In this document: in pieces, positions 35,901 through 47,240 of the stretch
Position numbering within the stretch: position 1 is the first letter of the stretch
Layout of the letters: each line of letters starts with the position of its first letter
From: Cryptomeria japonica
Lineage: Eukaryota; Streptophyta; Pinopsida; Cupressales; Cupressaceae
Direction: 5' to 3'
Assembly: GCF_030272615.1 (NCBI RefSeq)
Contig: NC_081410.1
Span: forward strand, 257,903,533-257,967,532
DNA length: 64,000 nt
Notes under the pieces: generated by a model
What the model saw: only the letters and a program-made list of their open reading frames with translations
The model's database searches: none
Told to the model about the DNA's origin: nothing
Position numbers and translations under genes: made by a program

Positions 35901-37079
35901 AAAATGTTTTGCAGTCCTGTCCAATTGTAAAGTTGTTGAATGTGACCAAATCTCAATGTTTTGACTTTTAGTGGCAAGAAAACACAACAAAATAGTGAAG
36001 ACCCAATGTCTGAAAGTATTTTTGTCCAAAAATTGATAAAGTGTTTCAATTTCAAGTGTGATTGTGAAATGTCCTTATTTATTTTGCATACACTTGGAAA
36101 ACATGACAGATACAATGTTTGTTTGAAAATGGTTTGATTGATTCTTCAATAATGAAGAAAAGCACAAATCCTAAGGCTGGTCAGGACAATAGTTGTTGGA
36201 TCTCATTTGGTTTCCCAACTACACTTATTTAGAGCAAATACTTAGATGTTTGACCCCACTAGCTCCCCTCTACGACACTCACTTCTCCGGGGCAGCCAAG
36301 CACCAGTCCCCATGAAAACTCCCCGTGGCGGACTTTGTATCTCTACTAAGAATCATAAGAATGTGAGACAACATCAAAGGTCCGACCTCCTGTACCAACA
36401 ACTAGAAGGTTTTTGGCTTATAACACAAAGGTGTCTAGTAAGGGCATCCGTCTGGGTGGCTATAATCAACAGCGTGTTATGCTCTGTTAAATGGAAGGCC
36501 TCCCAGCCTATAGAGGTTACGCTCTATAAGGTTTATGGGGAGTCATAACATCATTATAGCAACATGTAACACCTGTTGCTTGCAAATTTTGTCACAAACA
36601 CTTTTATTTATAGTGGCTTGGAAGAGCTTGACTTTATCATGTTACCCCTTGGGTCGTTCCCTCTCACTTGGCCTTATGGGCTACTCAGGAGGCAGACCCT
36701 CTAAGAGGTAAAACAAAAAGAGCCTATTGCTCATGACATGAAAGACACTTGTTAATTTTAGAGCACCAATTGAAGTGTTTGTTAGACTAAAGAAGACAAA
36801 GCAAGCAATTTCAAAATCAAATCTTTTCCAAAGGTCCTGCACCAAACTTGTTAGTAGTTTTAAAATGATACCCCTCCTGCAAGCACACAAGTTAGGTAAA
36901 TTTTAGAAATCCCAAATGAATTTGTGAATAGGGGCCTTCAACAAGATGTTTTTCTTTTTTTTCAAATAGTTGAACCACTTTGTCAATCTGATCAAGAGAT
37001 ATTAGCTAAAAACAACAAAATCTGGAAACCCTAAATAAAATGAAATGCAATTCTAAAAAATCACAAACAATTATACCAA

Positions 37080-37470
37080 ACCCAGACGCGGAAATATGAT
37101 GCAGACGCATAGGCAAAGAACATAGACGTGATTATGATATCTTGGACCTGCAAAAGTGAACATAAAACAAAAACACAGAAACAGAGATGCGCGGACATGA
37201 GATCTAGACATAAATGCGAAAAGAAACACCACAAACGCGACTTCCAAAAATTCCAACCTACAAAACAGAAAATCAACCTTGCAAAACAAAATCATGGCCA
37301 AACAGAACGCAGATGCAAAAATAGGTCAAAAACGCGATTAGATCTGACACATACGCAACTTCGGGATGGCAAATATGCAAAACGACAACAAAATCAGAAA
37401 GGCAAAAATATTTGTCGCAAACGCAAGAAGAAATCACAGACACAATTAGATTTGTCGCAAATGCAGAAAA
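37080..37470. repeat. Degenerate AGACGCGA array, block 2
   Basis: About 14 variants (CAGACGCGGA, AAACGCGACTT, AAACGCGATTA, AAATGCAGAAA). Same motif and orientation as block 1. Confidence 0.65.
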
Positions 37471-37574
37471 ACACAAAGTCATCATAATGTAGAGCCTGCA
37501 ACTTTTAAAAACATAAATCTACAAACAAGATATCAAAAATAAAAGGGACAAGAGTCCCATCGGGCGTGCCAAAA

Positions 37575-38360
37575 TGTATATGGTGAAAATGGATGATGAA
37601 AACAATAATATTGAAAGACTAACAAAGATCCAACCACAAAACCCTAGCCTAACAATGAAAAGGATCCACCATATACAAATGAAGATACCTAAGATCATGC
37701 AAATCAACAAAGTATACCATTCACATGTCAAGTAGGGTTTCAATCTCCATTTCTTCCTATCTCCATTGATCTTGTTTGATATATTTACTCTCAGATTTTA
37801 TGTGTGCACAAGAGCTCAACAAAGAACGAAAATATGGTTGATAGCTTGATCGCAATAAGACTTGATTGCATAAGATCGATTGTGTCATTCAGGGATTAGA
37901 TGATTAGGGTTGAAAAGGAAGAGGGCATCCTCTTATATAGAGAACACTGTAAGAAATGAAGGGATAAGATTAAGAGGTGTAAAGATAAATGGTCGACTAG
38001 GATTAAAGGGTAGGCAAAGGAAATAATTAAATGATAAAGGGGGTAGGTAAGAGAAGAATTAAGAGATGAATGACATGTGTCATGGGTAGAAAAGGCTAAT
38101 GAATTAATTAAATAAATAAAGATTAATTAAATAAATAGAGGAAGTGGGATTAATTAAATAAATAAAATATTTATTTAATTTAGGAAAAGAATAATTTAAA
38201 TAAATAAAAGTATTTATTTAAATGAGAAAATGCTTAGAAGAGGATTAGTGAATTAATTAAATAAATATGAATTTATTTAATTAATAGAAGACTTAGGATA
38301 AAATAATTAAATAAGTAAAAATGTTTATTTAATTTTACAGGACAATTTTAGGTGTCTACA
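37575..38360 (-). repeat. 5' LTR of element D
   Basis: 786 bp. On the minus strand it starts TGTAGACACCTAAAATTG and ends ACCATATACA, followed by the primer site. It is rich in TTTAATTAATTAAATAAA near its start, like the other TGTAGACACC LTRs. CTATATAAGAGG (minus strand, about 37930-37941) is a likely TATA box. Confidence 0.75.
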
Positions 38361-40186
38361 AATGCAAAATACATGAATCCTATGGCTCAATTTGGATGAT
38401 GTGTCCCATTTTGGTTTCAATTGGGGAAGGTGATTTAAACATTCAAACATGTAAGCCACACCCACAAGCCTATTCAAGTGGGATTATCAATTCTTGTATG
38501 TACAAGCCACCACAAAGAAAGATGGCTAAAAGTCTTAACTAGGCTTCACAAGTTCAACTAGGGGGTGTCCTTTATATACACAAGGTACGTGAGGCCCAAA
38601 TCCATAGATGAAAGAGAACAATGCCAAACATTCGGGAGGAGACAGTAACCCAATCTCCACCTTCACTTCCCAAAGGTTTAAAGTTCTTTGGGGCTTATCC
38701 AAGATCAACAAGATTCTACTTCCAAGAGAGGTGTCTTTAGATTCAACGCCCACTTTTTTTTACTCCGCAGAACATGGGAGTTGAGGTCATCCCTTGAGGT
38801 GATCAAATCCCTAAGAAGGCCTCCTAAAAAATGAAAATAAGACCACTTATTTTTGGTGCACTGAAGCTCACCATGAGGACACAAGAGGAGAGCATACATA
38901 AGTGGGTCTTGGGATTCAAAGAAACACTTGTTTATTTTAGATCTAAATCCAAATGTGAAGAGTTCATTTTAAGCCCATTTTGAAATTGTGAGTAAAACAC
39001 ACCAAACATATTGATTAAAACAAAAATCACTTGCAAAAATAGATTCCTTGTGATTTTTAGATAAATTTGAAAAAAAAAGTTTGCTCAAAAATGATTTTAT
39101 ATGACAAAGTTATGAGCATTTGAAGTTTCAAAAGAAAAGCTGACTCTGGACGTGTACACTTGATTTTTTTGAACAAAATCTTAAAAATTAGTTTACATCA
39201 TAGCGCAAAGTTCTGAGTCAACTTTCCAATGCATTTTGAAGATCGACAATCTGAGTTGTGAACAAAAAGTTAGACCCGATTTTTTAAAAATGCTATTTTA
39301 AGGTGTGCAAAGGAGAAGGGGGGGCTAAGTTTAAACCCCTTGGTGCAAAAAATATGCCTCCATATGACTTGAAGCTGGCTAGAAAATGTTGTTTGACTGT
39401 TTATTGGAGCTCGTGGTCACTCATATGACCAAGGGTAGACCTGCACCAAAAAAATAAAAAAGAAATATTAAATTTAAATTTAATAAAGTAAAAACAAACT
39501 TTAAAAAAATTTAAATCAAAGATTTCTAAGCATACAAATATATGTAAAGAGTTGCTGCTTAAAAGAAAATAGCAAAGGATGGTTTTTTTTTACATGGACT
39601 TAATAATTCTTAAAAAACAAAAAGCCCGTGGATATTCTTGAGCCGTGTGAATGGCTTTCAAGCATACAACACGTCTCCATAATATATATGCACTATAATC
39701 TGCAATATACGCAAAAATCAAGATATGATATAAGCACTCAAACATTTTGTAATACTAGTGTATACGTATAGGAGATATGAATATATTTCCATATTTAACG
39801 TGTATATGCTTCAATACAAATGAAACCCTCATCGTATATGCAATGTATATTTATGCAAAAAACTCTAAGCATGTATATATACCTATCATAGGTAGATTTT
39901 TCTATGTATATTATCTACAATAGTAAATATTTGCATATATATTTTTGCAACCTTAATTATTCTGATTATATTCACGATATATATACCGCAAACTTTTAAA
40001 ACTTGACGGTAACTAAAATACAACAAATTATATGTTAAAAATAATCTCTCAACCCTCCTGAATGCAACCATGAGATTATTTTTGTGTTCTGGGGTTGTTC
40101 GTAAAATTTGACCTCCAAGACCCTTTTAGAAAAGCCCCTTTAACTTGCAAAATTAGACTCACAAAAAACTCAAAAGCATACACATT
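38361..40186. other. Unassigned AT-rich DNA between LTR D and solo LTR G
   Basis: No recognised gene. Two overlapping minus-strand frames at 38535-38899 (LGGLLRDLITSRDDLNSHVL; WEVKVEIGLLSPPECLALFS) could be one broken coding segment, but I do not recognise it. The stretch 39630-40030 is rich in ATATAT and GTATATATGCA. It may be leader sequence of the element whose LTR begins at about 41381. Confidence 0.35.
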
Positions 40187-40191
40187 AGTAG

Positions 40192-41344
40192 TGTAATACC
40201 CTAAAATTGGTCATCTAAACCATGGGCCCCTAATCTCAACAACATCACCAAGGTCCTAACCAAAAGGCAATTAAATCAATCTTGAGCACATTATTAATTC
40301 TTTAATTATCAAAAATCACATGGCAAATCAACTACTCAACATTAATTAAATATTTGTTTAATTAATCAAATCATTTCCAAGAATATCATTTTTTGATCAA
40401 TTATCCCATTTTAATTATTAAATGTCCTTGCATATTTAATTAATTAATAAATTTGCCATTCAATCATGCAAAAAAGAATTAATTTGCTACAAAAAGAAGA
40501 ATTTATTACAAAACAAAGAATTGAATTGAAAATTAAATAAAAGAATTGAATTGAGAGAGAAATCAAACTTGAGATATTATTTCTTTTTCTAAATTGAGAA
40601 CTTGAAATCGGAAAAGCAATTAATTGAATTATTAATTATTCTCTTAAATTGGAACTCAAAGCTTTTAGAAAAGAAGTTCAGTTGCATTAAGAAGACTCTT
40701 TTCTTGATTAAATTGAAGAATTATTTGTTTTTATCACAAATGCATGGAATTGATTTATTATTATTTTCCAATGCAACTTGAACTTCTAATTTGAATGCAT
40801 TTCAATTAAACTATAATTGGAATCTATCTCAAGGTTAACTCAACCTGATTTCTCAATTATTTTCAATTAATCCTAAATTGAGCTTTTTCATCATCTCTCT
40901 GTAATTCTCTATAAATTCAGTCATCAGCTCTCATTCCAATTCACCCCAGAGATTTTTGAGAACAAGCTTGGAGATTATTATCACGCTAATTTCGCTCTGG
41001 AGTCATTGAAATCATTGCTTTTTTTAGATTATTTGCATCCATGTTACATTCATTATTGCTTGCATCCATTGTTGCTTGAATTGATTATTATTGCTTGAAT
41101 TATTCATTTATCTTTCATCCATATAGCTTAATATCATATAGATTAAATCCTTCGTCTTGGTGTAGTCTAGTCACTGGTATTGCTTATAACAAACTAAGAG
41201 CAATCTTATACTTGCATCATTTAGAAGGCAATGGGTCGCTTTGCTATGGTTTATTTTTATTGATTATTTATTACTAACCATGCATATAATGACTTAATTG
41301 AAGTGTTGTGCTTGCAGCTACAGGTTCACTTTTTCACACACACA
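40192..41344 (+). mobile_element. Solo LTR G (1153 bp)
   Basis: TGTAATACCCTAAAATTGG to TTTCACACACACA, with perfect AGTAG duplications (40187-40191, 41345-41349). A second, minus-strand copy makes up 55123-63174. No internal sequence is present, so it is a solo LTR formed by LTR-LTR recombination. Confidence 0.9.
40908..40920 (+). promoter_or_regulatory. TATA box of LTR G
   Basis: TCTATAAATTCAG, matched by TCTATAAATTCAG on the minus strand at about 55571-55583 in the other copy. Confidence 0.5.
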
Positions 41345-41380
41345 AGTAGTATTGATTCACGTTGGGTTCGCGAAAATAAA

Positions 41381-42500
41381 TGAATGCAAATGTAACAAGT
41401 GGAATATGCATATAAACTTAGCCTATTCAAACAAGAACATGAAAACCTCAAAATGATTAATATGCTTCATATGTTGATGATTGGGTGGATGTGGTTGCTC
41501 ATTGATCCAACAACATCATGGTGGTGTGAAGATGATTGAGTGATAAACTTGACAACATAATGATAGAACATGAAGATATGGTTAAGATGAGAGAGGAGGC
41601 CTCAATTTATAGATTTTTAAATTTGGATGGATGGTGGAGATCAAAAGATGATGAAGGGCTAGAATTGTATGTGAGAGGAGAGGACAAATGGGAGATCCAA
41701 GAGATTTAGCCATAAAGGCATACTTTGACTCCACACTCCTCAAGGACATGGGGAAAAGGGGAAGACATTGGGAAGATGAATGAGGAATTAAAAATTCTTT
41801 GGGAAGGACAAAGGGAATTAAAAATTCCTTAGAAATAAGGATTCTTGGAAGAATAAAGGATAAAAGGAATTAAAAATTCATTGGGAAGAGGGGGCATGGA
41901 GAGATTTAAGGAATTCAAAATTCCTTGGATAGACAAAAGTGGGTGGCATTTAAGGTTGGGAGGTGAGATGGGAGAGCCATTTATGGCATGTTGTTGACGA
42001 GATTAGGAATGTGCAAATGATTAGTGAGGGTGATTGGATTAGATAATGGAGAATTGGGATGAAAGTGAGCAAGTTAGGAGGATGTGACATGAGGAGAGAG
42101 AATGAGTGGATGGATTTAATAATATACAAAATGGTAAGAGGATTAATTAGCTTAAATCAATTAATTAAGTATTAAATAATTGATCTAGTAGGAGGATTTG
42201 TAGGACAAGGTTAGACATAATTAAATAAATATAAATTTATTTAATTAACAATGAAGGTTAAACTTAATTAAATAAAAATAAATTTATTTAATTAAGGGCG
42301 AAGGCTAAAGTTAATTTAATAAATGCAAATTTATTTAATTAAGGGTGAATGCTAAATTTAATTAAATAAATGCAAATTTATTTAATTAAAGGTAGTGAGT
42401 TAAGATAAAGTATTAATTAAATAAATAATAAATATTTATTTAATTGGTTAGAATGGGATAAGGTCAAGTGTGGATGGGTATGAACAAATTTAGGTGTCCA
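41381..42500 (-). repeat. LTR I, copy 1
   Basis: Minus strand starts at about 42500 with a decayed TGGACACCTAAATTTG and ends near 41381. TCGCGAACCCAACGTG beyond it resembles a primer site with TGG changed to TCG. It is therefore probably a 5' LTR of a minus-strand element. The 42139-42500 part recurs at 44306-44655. It carries the alternating TTAATTAAATAAATTT blocks of the TGTAGACACC group. Confidence 0.55.
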
Positions 42501-42505
42501 CTTAC

Positions 42506-42640
42506 ACACACATACATATACATATACATACATAGATATATACATAGATACATACATATATGTATATACATATACATGTACATACATGTGTGTGTACATA
42601 TCTACCTATCTATCTATCTATCTATCTATCTATATATAGT
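42506..42640. repeat. Microsatellite (CA, TACA, CTAT)
   Basis: CACACA, ATACATAC and (CTAT)8-type runs beginning at the end of LTR I. Confidence 0.9.
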
Positions 42641-43569
42641 CATAACCACTTATATAATACTCTGTATTCAGATATGTACAAGAAAAATCATATTATAGTA
42701 TACTAAATTTTGATAAACAAGAGAAGTCAAATATAACAGAGATTTTTCTTTCACCACATTTGCTAGCGTGATTGTAATAGAGATAGAATACATGTCATAG
42801 GACTTCAAATAAATGCAAGTTGGTATTTGTATTGTTTTTCTCTATGTTGTATATGAATGTTTATGAAGGATCATTGTATTGATTTACATATATTTATTAC
42901 ATATATGACTTCTCTTGTTATGACAATAACTCTATTATATATGTTTGTAGAAATAAAGATATTATATAATGCAAACATATGACTTCCATAAATATATTTT
43001 GTCATATATATATATATATGTACAAGAAAAATTATATTACAATATATTAAATTTTGACAAACAAGAGAAGTGAAATATAACATACATTTTTCTTTCACCA
43101 CATATAATACTCCATATTCAAATATGTACAAGAAAAATCATATTACAATATACTATATTTTGACAAACAAGAGAAGTCAAATATAACAAAGATTTTTCTT
43201 TCATCACATTTGCTAGTGTGATTGTAATAGAGATTAAATACATGTTATAGACTTCAAATAAATACAAGCTAGTATTTGTATTGGTTTTCTCTATGTTGTA
43301 TATGAATGTTTATGAAGGATTATTAAGTAGATAGGTTTGCATTATATAATATCTTTGCTGCAACTTCTTGCTTGATGTTTTAATTGTTGTATATAAATTA
43401 TTACCAATAAGGCCCTAGTCTTGAAAACCTTCTACATACATTTCAAAACATCAAATACCGGTCATTTGTAGTATAGAAAGTAAAAGCAGAATAATACTTG
43501 TTTTTTTTATAAAAAAATTATCGGTAGCACAGTAATACTTGTTGATGATTCGATATTGCAAATCAAGGA
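42641..43569. repeat. AT-rich repeat segment, copy 1
   Basis: The block TACAAGAAAAATCATATTA...AACAAGAGAAGTCAAATATA occurs three times (about 42675, 43020 and 43125), showing local duplications inside the unit. No coding signal. Confidence 0.7.
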
Positions 43570-43588
43570 TTAATTATCTTAAATCAAA

Positions 43589-44305
43589 ATTTATTTATTT
43601 TTGATCGGTGACTACTTTTGACTGGAGCTTGAACCGTGGGGCCACAGTGGGGATCCCATCCCCGAGTATATTTCTTGAGGTATTAACACCTCTACCACCT
43701 TATATCCTCTACCATTATGTTTGCACTCCTCTGTACCATCTTCCAACACCACCTATACTCCATCATTCCTCTCGCCTTACCACCTACAGACATCCTCCAA
43801 CACCTCCATCATTTCACCCACACCACCTTGCACCACCAGTGCCTTTTCTCCCCCTATTCTCCACCACTCTATCCACCTAACCTTCACTCCATTCTCACCA
43901 ACACCTACTCCCACTGCATCCTCGTCCTCCTTCCTTAACACTACCTTCCTCTGCCTATCTCCACCATCCTCTATTCACTCTGTCTACCTCCATTAATCTT
44001 CCTCAACTTCCATATTATCGTCAACCACCCTCCTCACACCATACTTCCTACCATTCAATGCACAACAACTCGACCAGCACATTGAACGACTGAATAACCA
44101 GCCACCTCCAAGTCAGCATCAGCACAGGTATGAACACCCCCCACATTGGACAATTCACCTGGTCAAACAACGGGAACATTACTTGCACATGAAACTTGCA
44201 TCGAAAACCACCATACAACAACAGATGGTCCGAACATTTGAACCCGAGACCTCCGTATTAACACAGAGTCGCAATTGCCATTGTGTTGCGGGGTCATCCC
44301 CAACT
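43589..44305 (-). mobile_element. SINE-like retroposon
   Basis: Flanked by CTTAAATCAA on both sides (43579-43588, 44306-44315). On the minus strand the head GGGGATGACCCCGCAACAC contains TGGCAATTGCG (A-box-like), and CGGGTTCAAATG (B-box-like) follows about 35 bp later, with a tail CAAAAATAAATAAATTTT at the far end. This is the layout of a tRNA-derived SINE. At about 717 bp it is long for a plant SINE, and the middle (43690-44060) is C-, CCA- and CTC-rich. A processed transcript is the alternative. Confidence 0.45.
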
Positions 44306-44655
44306 TAAATCAATTAATTAAGTATTAAATAATTGATTTAGTAGGAGGATTTGCAAGACAAGGTTAGACATAATAAAATAAATGTAAATTTGTTTAATTA
44401 ATGGTGAAGGTTAAACTTAATTAAATAAAAGTAAATTTATTTAATCAAAGGCGAAAGCTAAATTCAATTAAATAAATGCAAATTTATTTAATTAAGGGTG
44501 GATGCTAAATTCAATTAAATAAATGCAAATTTATTTAATTAAAGGTGGTGAGTTAAAATTAAGGATTAATTAAATAAATAATAAATATTTATTTAATTGG
44601 CTATAATGGGATAAGGTCAAGTGTGGCTAGGTATGAACAAATTTAGGTGTCTACA
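44306..44655 (-). repeat. LTR I, copy 2 (partial)
   Basis: Matches 42148-42500 with the cleaner terminus TGTAGACACCTAAATTTG on the minus strand. It exists through the tandem duplication, not through its own insertion. Confidence 0.75.
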
Positions 44656-45036
44656 CACACATATGTGTGTATATATATACATATGTGTGTGTATGTATGT
44701 ACATATATATGTGTGTACATATATATACATATGTGTGTATATATACACACACATATGTATATATGTACATATATACATATGTGTGTGTATATATACACAC
44801 ATATGTATATGTATGTATGTATGTATATACATTTATATACATATGTAAGTATATATGTATATATGTATATACATATGTATATGTATATGTATGTACATGT
44901 ATACATATATATGTGTATATATTTTTACACACACACACACACACACGTGTGTGTGTGTGTGTACATATATACACATATATGTATATATATGTACACACAC
45001 ACACACATGTGTGTGTGTGTGTGCGTGTGTGTGTGT
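44656..45036. repeat. Microsatellite (CA/TG/TATG)
   Basis: Alternating purine-pyrimidine DNA. Long frames on both strands here are low-complexity artefacts. Confidence 0.95.
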
Positions 45037-46148
45037 GCAAGAAGTTGGGTCCACTTTTTGGTCAAAAAGTGGAAGTGTTTTCCCTAATTTTCAGATTTTG
45101 TCTCATTTGAGCTTAAATGTTGAAACACTTGGAGATTGAATCTTGGAAAAAGTCAATAATATAAAAGATAGCCCGCTGAGTTTACTTTTCAAATATGTAA
45201 TTTATTTTAATACCCACATAATAAAAAATAACTTTTAAAATGGAGTTCTAAAAACTATGTTTTAAAAATGTATGTTTCAAGACCATACCATGCAGGTGTA
45301 CGACCCACACTTTTTGACACAATTAAAATTATTTTCTCAAACCCTTTTGGGAAATGGTTTGTAACTCACTGAAGATTGATGAGCATATTTTTGTATATAT
45401 TTTTTTTAAATAGTTTTTTTTAATGACCGTAACTATGTTTTTAAAAATTTGACGTGTACAACCCACATAATTTGACGTAAACTTTAACATTTTTTATTTT
45501 TATTTTTTTAAAACTGAAAAGAATTTTGTTTAGATTGATGACATATAATTTTTTTCTCAAAATTCATTAAAATAAAAAGTTATTAAATTAACAAAATTAG
45601 TTAATATTTCAAGTTTATGGACCCAATTTAGTATAAATTAAATGAAAAATAGTTAAAATAATCAATTTTTAAATAAATTTACATATTTAGAATCTAGACA
45701 GTATAATCTGAAATGGGTTTTAATTTCGTATAAAAATTCTCTAATTACAGGCAAGTAAATTATTTTAGAAGATCGTATTTGTGCTTTCAATTATGGAGAT
45801 TTGAATTTGCAGGTCCATGTCTTAGGTGTGGCCATCCCAGGCCTATCCCGGGCCTAATCCCGAGCCAAGTGGCAGGTTGTGGAGTCAACTTCCATAGAAC
45901 GGGCCCTGTTTCAAACAAGGGCGGCTTGTGGAAAAAAAAAGAAAAATACGATTTAGAAACGGGGGCCTGTTTTTAAAAACGGCCCCCGTTTTGTTTATTT
46001 TTGCTTCGGGCCCCCGTTACCTTTCGACTCGGGAGCCCGAAGCATAAACAGGCCCTCATTTTTTGAAAATGGGCCCCCGTTTATAAGAGCGCGTTTTCCA
46101 ACACACAGACTTCCACGAAATTGTGACTCATTACCTTGCACTTGCCCA
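45037..46148. other. Unassigned insertion with GC-rich hairpins
   Basis: Present in copy 2 but not copy 1 of the duplication. Begins GTGCAAGAAG and ends with CTTGCAC, a 7-bp inverted terminal match. It holds a perfect CCACTTTTT/AAAAAGTGG hairpin (45051-45072) and four GC-rich hairpins at 45896-46085. No coding sequence is evident. It may be a foldback or other DNA transposon remnant. Confidence 0.4.
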
Positions 46149-46158
46149 TATGTGTGTG

Positions 46159-46189
<31 letters not shown>

Positions 46190-46543
46190 ATATATATATA
46201 CGTGTGTGTGTGTGTATGTATATATGTATAAATATAGATGTATGTGTGTGTGTGTGTGCATATACATACACATACACATACACATATATATGTATGTATA
46301 TATGTATATATATATATATATATATGTATATGTATATATATATACATACATGTATATATACATATATGTGTGTGTGTGTATGTATACATATACATACACA
46401 TATACACATACATATATATGTGTGTATGTGTGTATGTGTATATATGTATGTATGTATGTATATGCACACACACATAATGTATATGTACATGTATACGTAT
46501 ATATGTATATGTATGTGTGTGTGTATGTCCATACATACACATA

Positions 46544-46623
<80 letters not shown>
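46149..46623. repeat. Microsatellite (TG, TA, CT)
   Basis: Includes about 24 CT units (46546-46593) followed by a TA run (46594-46623). Confidence 0.95.
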
Positions 46624-46628
<5 letters not shown>

Positions 46629-47240
46629 ATCTATATTCAGATATGTACAAGAAAAATCATATTACAGTATACTAAATTTTGACAAACAAGAGAAGTCGAA
46701 TATAACAAAGATTTTTCTTTCACCACATTTGCTAGCATGATTGTAATAGAGATTGAATACATGTCATAGGACTTCAAATAAACGCAAGTTGGTATTTGTA
46801 TTGTTTTTCTTTATGTTGTATACGAATGTTTATGAAGGATCATTGTATTGATTTACATATATGACTTCTCTTGTCACCACATTTGCTAGTGTGATTGTAA
46901 TAGAGATTGAATACATGTCATAAGACTTCAAATAAATGCAAGTTGGTATTTGTATTGGTTTTATCTATGTTGTATATGAATGTTTATGAAGGATCATTAA
47001 GTAGATGTGTTTCCATTATATAATATCTTTGCTGCAACTTCTTGCTTGATGTTTTAATTGTTGTATATAAATTGGTACCAATAAGGCCCTAGTCTTGAAA
47101 ACCTTCCACATACATTTTAAAACATCAAATACATGTTATTTGTAGTATAGGAAGTAGGAGCAGAGTAATACTTGTTTTGTTTTTTTATCAGTAACAGAGT
47201 AATACTTGTTGTTTATGATTCAATATTGCAAATCAAGGAT
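46624..47240. repeat. AT-rich repeat segment, copy 2
   Basis: Matches 42655-42900 and 43200-43570. Its own local duplication (CACCACATTTGCTAG at 46721 and 46875) is simpler than that in copy 1. Confidence 0.7.

Larger units (their letters stand above)
35040..37574 (-). other. Leader of element D, with primer site
   Basis: 2.5 kb without coding sequence. TGGCACGCCCGATGGGAC on the minus strand, three bases from the LTR (ending 37571), is the primer binding site. The leader contains two blocks of a short degenerate motif (35620-35900, 37080-37470) and between them a less AT-rich segment (36240-36690) that may be structured. Confidence 0.65.
1..38360 (-). mobile_element. Ty3/gypsy (Tat-like) element D, host of the nest
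   Basis: Reassembled on the minus strand from separated parts: 5' LTR 37575-38360, leader 35040-37574, gag and protease 31159-35039, RT start 9718-9856, and RT end plus two RNase H domains 1-1146. The protein order and strand agree across all parts, and the breaks coincide with ends of elements A, B and E. A second RNase H-like domain (WQLYFDGS...HGIGA near position 60-120) after the usual gypsy RNase H is typical of the Tat lineage. The 3' LTR lies outside the window to the left. About 200 residues between protease and RT are missing, apparently lost by deletion at the element E junction. Confidence 0.75.
42141..47240. repeat. Tandem segmental duplication (two copies)
   Basis: Copy 1 is about 42141-43569 and copy 2 about 43570-47240. 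Matching parts are 42139-42500 with 44306-44655, then a microsatellite in both, then 42660-42890 with 46630-46860, and 43318-43570 with 46993-47235. The junction and both outer ends carry AGGATTAATTA-like microhomology. Copy 2 is longer because of two insertions (43589-44305 and about 45037-46148). Confidence 0.75.

Noticed and set aside
38535-38899. A gene spanning two overlapping minus-strand frames
   Set aside because: Readable as protein, but with no recognised motif, a frame break and no supporting context; kept only as a note in the unassigned region.
42417-42698. Overlapping frames rich in Tyr, Ile, His and Thr
   Set aside because: Translation of a CA/TA microsatellite, not a gene.
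43608-43996. Pro/Ser/His-rich frames on the plus strand
   Set aside because: C-rich low-complexity body of the SINE-like insertion. Frames overlap in several phases and no domain is visible.
44617-45139. Up to 147-residue frames on both strands
   Set aside because: Alternating purine-pyrimidine microsatellite gives open frames in most phases.
45995-46682. Frames up to 189 residues, one with a run of Arg-Glu repeats
   Set aside because: Products of TG, TA and CT simple repeats.
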